Source: Flavobacteriaceae bacterium (lineage in GTDB: Bacteria > Bacteroidota > Bacteroidia > Flavobacteriales > Flavobacteriaceae). Taken from it: a stretch of DNA of 64,000 nucleotides. The DNA lies in contig JAESRX010000008.1 in the NCBI GenBank assembly GCA_016764435.1, positions 30,954 through 94,953 on the forward strand. The letters are read 5' to 3'. This document shows positions 1-7,849 of the stretch, in pieces (the stretch's first letter is position 1; the number at the start of each line of letters is the position of its first letter). Made by a program: the position numbers and the translations under genes. Under the pieces are notes generated by a model. It searched no databases. It worked only from the letters and a program-made list of their open reading frames with translations, and was not told where the DNA came from.

Positions 1-932
1 GTGATTTTAAAGATTTTGAAGAATTATACCAAGCCTTTTTAAAACAATTGAATTTTATAATTGAACAAAAAATATTAGTCAGTAATTATATAGATCGCAT
101 GTTTGCAAAGTACAGTCCCGCTACCTTTTTATCGGTGGTGATTGAAGATTGTATTACTAAGGGGCGTGATTATTACGATGCAGGGCCTAGGTATAATACT
201 AATTATATTCAGTGTACGGGTTTAGGGACGGTGACTGATAGTTTAACGGCCTTAAAAAAACACGTTTTTGAGGATAAAAACTTTTCCATGGAGGCCGTAT
301 TAAAAGCGGTGTCAGAAAATTTTAAAAATGATGAAGTAATGCGTCAAACCATTTTAAATGATACACCATTTTATGGAAATGATGATAATTATGCAGATGA
401 TATTGCTTTGAGGGTTTATAATGATTTATTTGATGCTATTGATGGGAAACCAAATACGAAAGGAGAATCCTTTCATTTAAATATGTTATCTACCACTTGT
501 CATGTCTATTTTGGGAAAGTGATGGGGGCTACACCGAACGGTCGTTTGGCTCATAAATCTATTTCCGATGGGACTTCACCTTCTCATGGAGCGGATACCA
601 ATGGTCCTTCTGCGGTCATTAAGTCCTTGACTAAATTAGACCATGTTAAATCTGGAGGAACCTTATTAAATCAGCGTTTCTTACCAAGCTTGTTAAAACG
701 AGATCAAGATTTGAAAAAATTAGTACAATTAATTCGTTCTTACTTTGCACTTGGAGGACATCACATTCAGTTTAATATAGTGGATACAGCGACTTTATAT
801 GCTGCCCAAGAGAATCCAGAAGATTATAAGGATTTATTAGTTCGTATGGCTGGATATAGTGATTATTTTAACGATATGAATGCCGATTTACAGCAGGAAG
901 TAATTGATAGGACAGAAAATGATTCCTTTTAA
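1..932 (+). CDS. Glycyl radical enzyme, PFL2/HypD-like, C-terminal part (5' end outside window)
   Basis: The reading frame is open from base 3, so the start lies upstream of the window and the TTG at 48 is only an internal codon. About 309 C-terminal residues are present. The glycyl radical loop RMAGYSDYF carries its Gly codon at 852-854, about 26 residues before the end, as usual. The HHIQFN and SDGTSPSHGAD stretches place it in the PFL2/dehydratase branch rather than true pyruvate formate-lyase. My memory of the family suggests resemblance to trans-4-hydroxyproline dehydratase (HypD), but choline lyase or diol dehydratase relatives are not excluded. The catalytic Cys should lie roughly 300 residues before the Gly, hence outside the window. 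Such enzymes are oxygen-sensitive and need the activase encoded immediately downstream. Family call is firm; substrate is a guess. Confidence 0.85.
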   Translation, partial: DFKDFEELYQAFLKQLNFIIEQKILVSNYIDRMFAKYSPATFLSVVIEDCITKGRDYYDAGPRYNTNYIQCTGLGTVTDSLTALKKHVFEDKNFSMEAVLKAVSENFKNDEVMRQTILNDTPFYGNDDNYADDIALRVYNDLFDAIDGKPNTKGESFHLNMLSTTCHVYFGKVMGATPNGRLAHKSISDGTSPSHGADTNGPSAVIKSLTKLDHVKSGGTLLNQRFLPSLLKRDQDLKKLVQLIRSYFALGGHHIQFNIVDTATLYAAQENPEDYKDLLVRMAGYSDYFNDMNADLQQEVIDRTENDSF

Positions 933-1841
933 ATGAGTACGGGATTAATTTTTGACATTAAAAAATATGCCATAAATGACGGCCCTGGAATTCGCTTAAC
1001 GGTGTTTTTTAAGGGCTGTAATTTGGCCTGTCAGTGGTGCCATAATCCAGAGAGTATTTCTGTGAAAAGGCAAAAAATGTACAATGAAACCAAATGTATA
1101 GGCAGTAAAAAATGTCTGGAAAATTGCCCTAATGATGCTTTAGTATTAACAGAAAACGGGATCGTAACCGATGTAAATGCCTGTAATTTATGTGGAATAT
1201 GTGCGGATGTTTGTCCAACGAAAGCCTTTGAAATGCTGGGGGAATTTAAGCCCTTGGATAATTTGATGAAAATCATAGACAATGAGGCCATATTTTTTGA
1301 TCAGTCAGATGGAGGTGTCACTTTTTCAGGAGGAGAACCATTAGTGCATTCCGAATATCTAATAGAAGCACTGAAAGAATGTGGGAAGCGTTATTACCAT
1401 AGAGTAGTGGATACTACGGCGTTTTCTAGTTTAGAAACCATATTAGAAGTGGCGGCTAATACAGAAATGTTTTTGATAGATTTAAAATTGATGGATGCTG
1501 TGGAACATAAAAGATTAACAGGTGTTTCCAACCAAAAAATACATCGAAATATTAGAGAAATTGCTAAAATGGAAGTTGATATTTTATTTAGGATGCCAGT
1601 AATTTCAGGGGTAAATACTTCTGATAAAAATACCATAGAAACGGCTGCGTTTATAAAATCTTTAGAAGGAAATCGTACGATTATTAATTTATTGCCTTAT
1701 CACAGTATTGCGGAGAATAAATATAAGAAATTAGGAAATTCAAAAGGTTTTACACGGTTTGAAGAACCGACGGAAGAGCAACTTAATCAGATGATAAAAC
1801 TCTTTAAAGAATACGGAATTCAAGCGTCAGTTGGAGGCTAG
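933..1841 (+). CDS. Glycyl-radical-enzyme activating enzyme (radical SAM)
   Basis: This is a 302-residue radical SAM protein that would install the glycyl radical on the enzyme just upstream, using S-adenosylmethionine and a [4Fe-4S] cluster. The radical SAM motif CX3CX2C is Cys29, Cys33 and Cys36, and FSGGEP follows around residues 131-136. An inserted ferredoxin-like segment (about residues 55-95) is typical of activases of the dehydratase-type enzymes. Its second half has a full set of cysteines (84, 87, 90, 94). In the first half the usual second Cys is Ser58 (CIGSKKCLENCP). The ATG directly abuts the stop codon of the preceding gene, so the pair is cotranscribed and probably translationally coupled. 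A strong terminator follows at 1961-1995. Confidence 0.9.
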   Translation: MSTGLIFDIKKYAINDGPGIRLTVFFKGCNLACQWCHNPESISVKRQKMYNETKCIGSKKCLENCPNDALVLTENGIVTDVNACNLCGICADVCPTKAFEMLGEFKPLDNLMKIIDNEAIFFDQSDGGVTFSGGEPLVHSEYLIEALKECGKRYYHRVVDTTAFSSLETILEVAANTEMFLIDLKLMDAVEHKRLTGVSNQKIHRNIREIAKMEVDILFRMPVISGVNTSDKNTIETAAFIKSLEGNRTIINLLPYHSIAENKYKKLGNSKGFTRFEEPTEEQLNQMIKLFKEYGIQASVGG

Positions 1842-1960
1842 TATTTTTTAATATAAAAGACAATGAGTGGCGAGGAAAACAAGGTGTTACTCCTCTATAA
1901 ATAAGCCTCATTTAAGGCATAGTGGAGGGCGCTTTTGAAGAAAATCTATTTTATAAAAAA

Positions 1961-1995
1961 AAGAGTCTTCGGTACAACATGTACCGAAGACTCTT
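1961..1995. terminator. Strong bidirectional rho-independent terminator
   Basis: There is a perfect 15-bp inverted repeat, 1961-1975 (AAGAGTCTTCGGTAC) against 1981-1995, with a 5-base loop. A-runs on the left and T-runs on the right make it functional on both strands. It sits between the rightward activase gene and the leftward nuclease gene, which converge here. Confidence 0.92.
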
Positions 1996-2014
1996 TTTTT
2001 ATATGTATAGAAGC

Positions 2015-2893
2015 TTATCTAAAACTCCATTCTTTATAGCTAGTGGATTGTTCTAATCGTTTTTCTAAGTCTTTAGGTAGGCCAGGAAAAAAATCAATTC
2101 CTGTCACTAGTTCAATCATATCAATAGAAACCACAAATTCATACAAGGGTTTTTTACTTTCTTTATGAGGGATTAGAAAAGCAATGGCTTTGACCTCAGG
2201 CTGTGTATAATCCAGTAGTATTTTGTAAAAATGAGTAGGGATGCTCACTTTTTCATCTCCGATTGTTTTTAAATCATCTTTTAAAACACCTCCTGTAATC
2301 ACATATAATTTGTCATATTTTTTGGCCCAATAACGTGTTTTTTGCTCTAATCTATTCCAAACTCCGGCATTAAAATCGTGTTTTTGAGGGCTGACATTAG
2401 AGGTTAAAAAAGTACCATCATAGGCTTTTTTTGAGAATTTACGATCCGCAGCAGGGCATAAATGTCCTTTGTCGTAGCCAGATTTTTTATAATTCCACCA
2501 GGCAGCACTTTTTGTTTTTACTTTTGTGTCATTTGAAAAATAGGGACGTTCGTGATGGCTACTAGAAATTTGATTTTTTGTCAATTCATAAGCAACCCAT
2601 TCAGCCTGTTCATGTTTTTCACTATAAGATAATGTATAATAATCATGTTTTACCACTTGGTTGGTGGTAGATGTAGGTAAATAGTCAAAGGATTTAAGGT
2701 GATTTGTCTCGGTGGTGTTGAGCGTTTTTGGACCCGTTTTTCCATCAGAGTTTACCGATTTAGGTGTCTTAGAAACGTTGCTAGAAGTTTGCTTAGAATT
2801 ATCGTCTGTGGCTTTAGAATAGTTATTTATAAAATAATAACCAATAGCGATAGCAATGGCTATAATGGTATACAGTGGGCCTCTCTTTTTCAT
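2015..2893 (-). CDS. Membrane-anchored DNA/RNA non-specific endonuclease (NUC1 family)
   Basis: The 292-residue protein has one hydrophobic segment near the N-terminus (about 8-23), either an anchor or an uncleaved signal. A Ser/Thr/Lys-rich linker follows, then a beta-beta-alpha-metal nuclease domain from about residue 85. The active-site motif is DKGHLCPAAD with the general-base His144, where the family usually has DRGH. The downstream segment SNVSPQKHDFNAGVWNRLE supplies the Mg-binding Asn. The family cleaves DNA and RNA without sequence preference. The anchor predicts action in the periplasm or at the cell surface, for nucleic-acid feeding or defence. The gene is 17 bp downstream of the thioesterase gene and probably shares its promoter. 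Confidence 0.88.
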   Translation of the reverse strand: MKKRGPLYTIIAIAIAIGYYFINNYSKATDDNSKQTSSNVSKTPKSVNSDGKTGPKTLNTTETNHLKSFDYLPTSTTNQVVKHDYYTLSYSEKHEQAEWVAYELTKNQISSSHHERPYFSNDTKVKTKSAAWWNYKKSGYDKGHLCPAADRKFSKKAYDGTFLTSNVSPQKHDFNAGVWNRLEQKTRYWAKKYDKLYVITGGVLKDDLKTIGDEKVSIPTHFYKILLDYTQPEVKAIAFLIPHKESKKPLYEFVVSIDMIELVTGIDFFPGLPKDLEKRLEQSTSYKEWSFR

Positions 2894-2910
2894 AGTGTCC
2901 TGTTTCTATC

Positions 2911-3360
2911 CTACTTACTTGTTAAAATTATTTCTTCAAAACTTTCTGTTTTCACCAATCCATTTAAAATTACGACCATTTCACTAGGAGGACTTGTTAG
3001 TTTTCTGAGTTTTAAATCTAACCAGGCTCCGTAAATTTTAATTTCGGCTGCTAATTTCCCGTTTTTATCATAGATGTTATGTTTTAATTTCCAACGTTCT
3101 CCACCTTTGGAAACGGCTTCTAATTGTAGATCTATAGTAATATCATCGCCTAACTGAATCTCTCTTAAAAACGAAGTTTCTTCTTTGAATAATATAGGGC
3201 CTAAATTATTTTCAGAAAAAGCCTTTAAGTCAAAACCATGTGCTTTGAAAAATCGCGCTCTCACCTCTGCTGCATAATCATTATAAGCCGTATGGCGCAT
3301 ATGTAAATTAGGGTCAAAATTAGCCCAAATAGTTTTAAAAGTCTCTGTGTAAATTTTCAT
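2911..3360 (-). CDS. Acyl-CoA thioesterase, hot-dog fold (4-hydroxybenzoyl-CoA thioesterase-like)
   Basis: This 149-residue, single-domain protein is of normal length for the YbgC/FadM/4HBT thioesterase group. The N-terminal region WANFDPNLHMRHTAYNDYA aligns with the family's active-site loop, in which an Asp follows the strand and the His-Met-X-H segment packs against the hot-dog helix. The expected reaction is hydrolysis of an acyl-CoA in the cytoplasm, with substrate unknown. It is the first gene of a two-gene leftward unit with the nuclease, and a TACATTTG box lies 20 bp upstream of its ATG. The gene pair shows no obvious functional link. Confidence 0.75.
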   Translation of the reverse strand: MKIYTETFKTIWANFDPNLHMRHTAYNDYAAEVRARFFKAHGFDLKAFSENNLGPILFKEETSFLREIQLGDDITIDLQLEAVSKGGERWKLKHNIYDKNGKLAAEIKIYGAWLDLKLRKLTSPPSEMVVILNGLVKTESFEEIILTSK

Positions 3361-3380
3361 GAAAATATTCTGTTTGGTAA

Positions 3381-3388
3381 CAAATGTA
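3381..3388 (-). promoter_or_regulatory. Candidate -7 box of the thioesterase promoter
   Basis: On the minus strand this reads TACATTTG, an exact match to the Bacteroidota -7 consensus TAnnTTTG. It ends 20 bases before the ATG at 3360. I could not find a clear -33 TTG at the expected spacing. Confidence 0.5.
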
Positions 3389-3502
3389 CATATAGTTTTA
3401 GTTGCATTCTATGCATATACTTAAAAGTTTACGAGTAATGTGATAAAAATGATTAAATTTATTGCCGAATACACTTAACAATATTTTTTTGGAACGTATA
3501 AA

Positions 3503-6500
3503 ATGCACCTTTTGAAACACCTCTCATTCTTCATCCTATTCATCGTATTTCTGGTTTTATCGTGTACTAAAGATAGTTCGACCCCTCGGATGGAACTATT
3601 AAATGAAACTAAAGATAAAAACAATAATTCACCTGAATTAGAGACCATTGTTTCTTTAAATACGCCCTATTCAGTAGAGAACCTAGACAATACGAAAGGA
3701 CTTTCCAATAGCTCTGTAAATACAATTTTTCAGGATTCAGAAAATTTATTATGGATAGGTACTTGGGATGGATTAAATAGGTACGACGGGAATAATTTTA
3801 AAATATACCGTCCAGAACCCAATAACAAGGAACGTTTGAGCAATCAAGTGATTCTTAAAATTGAAGAAGATCATACAGGGCTTTTATGGGTCTTAACTAT
3901 GAATGGCATTAATAGTTATGATAAAAAAACAAACTCGTTCCAGCAATTTAAATTTAAAAGTTCGAATAAATTTACGTTTTCTGAAAACGAGTACAATATG
4001 GCGATAAGCCCTAAGGGTAATTTATTTTGTGCAGTCAAGGATTGGGGGATTGGTTATTATGCCAAGGGTTCCTTTTTAAGAATAGGAGTTCGGAACTTAC
4101 CGGATAGTGCCGTTAAAAAGATGTCTTTTACATCCGATGGTCGTTTAATTTTATTGTTTGATAATGGTGATTTATTTATGTTGTCTTTTCGGTTGAATAC
4201 GCAGGGAAGAATGGTAAGTTTCAGTGTGCAACATAAAAATAGTGGGCTAAAAGATTTTACGGTCTTTACTAGAAATAAACTTGTTTGCCTGAAGGCTAAT
4301 AGTATTTTAGAATGCTATAATTTTGTAAAAGGAAGCTTTTTTGAAATAGGAACTGGCGTAAAAAAAATACTAGGAAAAACATCTAAAGGCGTTGTGGTTT
4401 CTAGTAATGAAGGAATATATACGTATACTTTTACCGGAAGTAAAATAAAGGAAGCTTGGGTTTCTCAAGTTAATAAGAGTCCTATTACTACGCTTTTTGA
4501 AACCAGGGACCATTTTATTTGGACGGGCTCAGATGGTGATGGATTGTTTAAGATGTTTCAACCTAAAAAGATGTTTGAGGTAGCCTCTAATATTGCGATT
4601 CCAGCATTTGATAAAGGAATTGTTAGAACATTTAGCATTACGAAAGATGATCAACTTATTGTAGGGACTAAAGGGAAAGGGTTGTTTGTCTTTTCTTCTA
4701 AAGATCAATTAAAAAACGGGAGTTACACTAATTACAATCAAAATAATAGTGCCATTGATAATGCAGTTTTTTCCCTCTTTGAAGGGGAAGATCAATTGGT
4801 TTATATCGGGACAGATGGAGCTGGAATAAGTATTTACGACCAAAAAAAGAAAACCATTATCGAATGGGATCAAATAGTAGGGACGGATCGATATCCTTAT
4901 TTTGCAGCTGTTTACGCTATTTATCAGGATGATAAGGGGGTGTTGTGGATTGGGACTAACGGATATGGTTTAATAAAATGTACTATTTATAGGCAAGGGA
5001 ATAGGTTGATAATTAAAGATTTCCGAAATTATAAAGCGGGTGAAATCGGTGATAATGCGCTAAGTAGTAATATTGTGTTTTCTGTTATTCCTAAAAGTAA
5101 AAATGAGTTGTGGATAGGGACTCGGTTAGGTGGTTTAAATGTTTTTGATAAGAAAGAAGAGACGTTTAAAGTATTTAAAAATAAAGAGGACGATCCTAGG
5201 TCATTGTCAAATAATGATATTTTATGCTTGTTTGAAGATGTAGATAAAAAGCTATGGATTGGAACCAGCTTTGGTCTAAATCTTATTGAAAACACAGCGA
5301 ATGAAGAGTTGTTATTTAAAAACTATACAGTGAAAGATGGTTTGCCTAATAATTCTATTCATGGGGTTATTGGTGATACTGACGGGAAATTATGGTTGAG
5401 TACAAGTTATGGGCTGTCTAGATTTGATCCAACCAAACTCAAATTTGTAAATTTCACAAAACAGGACGGCTTACAAAATAATGAATTTTCAGATGGTGCT
5501 TTCTATAAGGATAAAGAGACAGGTGTTATTTATATGGGAGGGATTAAGGGATTCAATTACTTTCATCCAAAAAACATAAAACAGTCCCAGTATATCCCTG
5601 ATTTATTTATTCATAGCATTAGTGGGCAACATCAAGAAAAACCATATTATCAACATTTACGTGTGGTAGCAAATACATCCACAGCTCCTTCTATAGTCTT
5701 AAATCATGATCAAAACTTTTTTGATATTGAAATGTCTGCACTTACTTTTTTAAATGCAAATAAGTGTGAATATTCATATTATTTAGAAGGATTTAATACG
5801 GAATGGAACGATATCGGAAATCGAAAAACAATCTCTTTTACTAATGTTCCTCACGGGGAATATTCCTTGTGGGTGAAATGGTCTAATAGCGATGGTGTAT
5901 GGTCAGCTCCGGTAAAAGCGATTCATATAAAAATTAAACCCATTATTTGGAAAACTGATGTTGCGATACTAGTGTACGTTCTATTGTTTCTATTATTGAT
6001 GATTTTATTTGTGAGTTATTATCAAAAACGACACTCCTTAAAACAAACCATTTTATTTAGAAAAAAGGACGAAGAAATTCATCAAAATAGATTGACTTTT
6101 TTTACCAACATAGCTCACGAACTCCAAACACCACTTACCTTAATAGTAGGACCTGCTCAGAAATTGTCAGAATCGGATGTACTTACGGATGCGAACCATC
6201 GTTTTGTGAAAATGATTCAGCGAAACTCCTCCCGTTTATTGTTTTTAACCCAACAATTATTAGAATTTAGGAAGGCAGAATATGATCATTTGGAGGTGTC
6301 AGTAACTAATTTTGATGTAGTGCATCTCCTGGAGCAAATAGCAGAATTATTTGATGAATTAGCCTTAGGGAACCATATAAAATACGAGGTGCGTTTGGAT
6401 TCAAATTTAGAAGGGTGGTTTGACAAAGATAAAATTGAAAAAATAGTATTTAATTTATTGTCAAATGCATTTAAATATACCCCCGTTAATGGGAGGATTG

Positions 6501-7675
6501 AAATAAAAGCGTTCATTCATTCAAAAGAAGAATTAGTCATTGAGATTCTAAATTCAGGAGTTGGAATTCCAAAAGAGAAAATGGATTCTTTATTTGATCG
6601 ATTCTTTTTGGTAGAAAAGCAACACGATGCTCAAAGTAGCTTGTACAGAACAGGAATAGGACTGGCTTATGTTAAGAAATTGGTAACTATATTAAATGGG
6701 AGAATCAACGTGGAAAGTACAGTGAATGAGCTTACATGTTTTTCCGTTTATTTACCTTGTAAGCAAAGTTCTTTTAAGAATGGTCAAATTAGCGACACTA
6801 AGAATTCTACGTTCATCTCCAGTCATCTTCAAAATATATTAGAGGATGTTTCCGATAATGAAATTCCAGTAAAAGATAAAATAGCGGCTTTAGAAACGGC
6901 ATTGGAAAGTAAAAAAACAATACTTATAGTTGAGGATGAAAAGGAAATTCAAGGCTTACTTGAATCATTATTGGAAAAAAACTACAAGCTTATAACAGCC
7001 GTAAATGGAGTAGAAGCATTGAAAATAATGGAAACACTAGTCCCAGATATTATTATTAGTGATGTAATGATGCCCCAAATGGATGGTATTGAGTTTTGTG
7101 CTATAGTTAAGAAGAATAGAGCAACATGCCATATTCCTTTTATTATGTTAACGGCGCGTAATTCTGTGCAGCATAAGATAGAGGGATTAGAGAGTGGTGC
7201 TAATTCTTTTATTTCTAAACCATTTTACCCAGCGCATTTATTAATAAGGGTAAAAAAGTTATTGGAAGAAAAAGAATTGATAAGAAAACATTTTGAAAAA
7301 GAATCTTTTATAGACGATTTGACAAGTTTACCTGTTAAATCTGATGACAAAGATTTCATGAAGAAAGTGATGCTGTTAATTCGTGAAAATATTAAAAATG
7401 AGCAGTTAAATAGCTTGTTCTTAGAAAAAGAAATAGGAATGAGTAGTTCTCATTTATACCGTACTATTAAAGAATTATTTGGGTTCTCTCCAGGTGATTT
7501 AATCCGTACTATTAAGTTGAAACATGCCGCTGAACTTTTGAGAAAAAGTGACTTAACGGTGTCAGAAATTTGTTATGAATCTGGTTTTAATAATAGATCT
7601 TATTTTTATAGGGAGTTTAAGAAGTTGTATAAGAGTACTCCTAAGAGTTTTCAAATTAACCAAAGGTATAAATAG
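3503..7675 (+). CDS. Hybrid two-component sensor-regulator (HTCS) of the PUL
   Basis: At 1390 residues it has the full HTCS architecture. An extracytoplasmic sensor of repeated Reg_prop blades occupies about 60-735 (for example LLWIGTWDGLNRYDG and LWIGTNGYGL), followed by a Y_Y_Y domain (about 745-810) and one membrane helix (about 818-842). The cytoplasmic part is a HisKA domain with phospho-acceptor His872 in IAHELQTPLTLI, an HATPase domain with N-box near 977-990, a receiver with Asp1187 (ISDVMMPQMDG) and a C-terminal AraC helix-turn-helix (about 1300-1388). It should bind an oligosaccharide in the periplasm and activate the adjacent susC operon. Two oddities: the N-terminus ends in a lipobox-like VLSC, unusual for a HTCS, and the H-box has Gln where Arg is usual (HELQTP). 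The start was chosen because the hydrophobic leader begins here. Confidence 0.96.
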   Translation: MHLLKHLSFFILFIVFLVLSCTKDSSTPRMELLNETKDKNNNSPELETIVSLNTPYSVENLDNTKGLSNSSVNTIFQDSENLLWIGTWDGLNRYDGNNFKIYRPEPNNKERLSNQVILKIEEDHTGLLWVLTMNGINSYDKKTNSFQQFKFKSSNKFTFSENEYNMAISPKGNLFCAVKDWGIGYYAKGSFLRIGVRNLPDSAVKKMSFTSDGRLILLFDNGDLFMLSFRLNTQGRMVSFSVQHKNSGLKDFTVFTRNKLVCLKANSILECYNFVKGSFFEIGTGVKKILGKTSKGVVVSSNEGIYTYTFTGSKIKEAWVSQVNKSPITTLFETRDHFIWTGSDGDGLFKMFQPKKMFEVASNIAIPAFDKGIVRTFSITKDDQLIVGTKGKGLFVFSSKDQLKNGSYTNYNQNNSAIDNAVFSLFEGEDQLVYIGTDGAGISIYDQKKKTIIEWDQIVGTDRYPYFAAVYAIYQDDKGVLWIGTNGYGLIKCTIYRQGNRLIIKDFRNYKAGEIGDNALSSNIVFSVIPKSKNELWIGTRLGGLNVFDKKEETFKVFKNKEDDPRSLSNNDILCLFEDVDKKLWIGTSFGLNLIENTANEELLFKNYTVKDGLPNNSIHGVIGDTDGKLWLSTSYGLSRFDPTKLKFVNFTKQDGLQNNEFSDGAFYKDKETGVIYMGGIKGFNYFHPKNIKQSQYIPDLFIHSISGQHQEKPYYQHLRVVANTSTAPSIVLNHDQNFFDIEMSALTFLNANKCEYSYYLEGFNTEWNDIGNRKTISFTNVPHGEYSLWVKWSNSDGVWSAPVKAIHIKIKPIIWKTDVAILVYVLLFLLLMILFVSYYQKRHSLKQTILFRKKDEEIHQNRLTFFTNIAHELQTPLTLIVGPAQKLSESDVLTDANHRFVKMIQRNSSRLLFLTQQLLEFRKAEYDHLEVSVTNFDVVHLLEQIAELFDELALGNHIKYEVRLDSNLEGWFDKDKIEKIVFNLLSNAFKYTPVNGRIEIKAFIHSKEELVIEILNSGVGIPKEKMDSLFDRFFLVEKQHDAQSSLYRTGIGLAYVKKLVTILNGRINVESTVNELTCFSVYLPCKQSSFKNGQISDTKNSTFISSHLQNILEDVSDNEIPVKDKIAALETALESKKTILIVEDEKEIQGLLESLLEKNYKLITAVNGVEALKIMETLVPDIIISDVMMPQMDGIEFCAIVKKNRATCHIPFIMLTARNSVQHKIEGLESGANSFISKPFYPAHLLIRVKKLLEEKELIRKHFEKESFIDDLTSLPVKSDDKDFMKKVMLLIRENIKNEQLNSLFLEKEIGMSSSHLYRTIKELFGFSPGDLIRTIKLKHAAELLRKSDLTVSEICYESGFNNRSYFYREFKKLYKSTPKSFQINQRYK

Positions 7676-7713
7676 CCTTTGTAGATACTATCATTAGCTA
7701 GTGATATAGGCTA

Positions 7714-7744
7714 AGTGTACACTTTTGGTGAAATAGTGTACACT
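7714..7744. promoter_or_regulatory. Tandem palindromic operator upstream of susC, likely HTCS target
   Basis: The perfect palindrome AGTGTACACT occurs twice, at 7714-7723 and 7735-7744. The centres are exactly 21 bp apart, two helical turns, so both sites face the same side of the DNA. The second copy ends 18 bp before a TAAGTTTG -7 box, where a -33 element would otherwise sit. That is the layout expected of an activator-dependent promoter. It is not a rightward terminator, because A residues rather than T residues follow. The bound protein is inferred to be the neighbouring HTCS. Confidence 0.7.
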
Positions 7745-7762
7745 AAAAAACAATGGTTATTT

Positions 7763-7770
7763 TAAGTTTG
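7763..7770 (+). promoter_or_regulatory. Candidate -7 box of the susC operon
   Basis: TAAGTTTG matches TAnnTTTG exactly. It lies 18 bp downstream of the second AGTGTACACT palindrome and 79 bp upstream of the susC ATG, which implies a leader of about 70 bases. Confidence 0.5.
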
Positions 7771-7849
7771 TTAGGTGCTTTTAATGCAGTTAAGTAATTG
7801 TTTTAAATAGTACGAATTCATTAAATTGTAAAACTAAATTTTAACTATA

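Noticed and set aside
1842..1960. Possible small RNA or coding remnant after the activase gene
   Set aside because: No promoter, no conserved structure apart from the terminator, and no reading frame of useful length.
7714..7744. Terminator of the HTCS gene
   Set aside because: The stem is followed by A residues, not T residues, on the plus strand. Each half is itself a palindrome, which fits an operator better.
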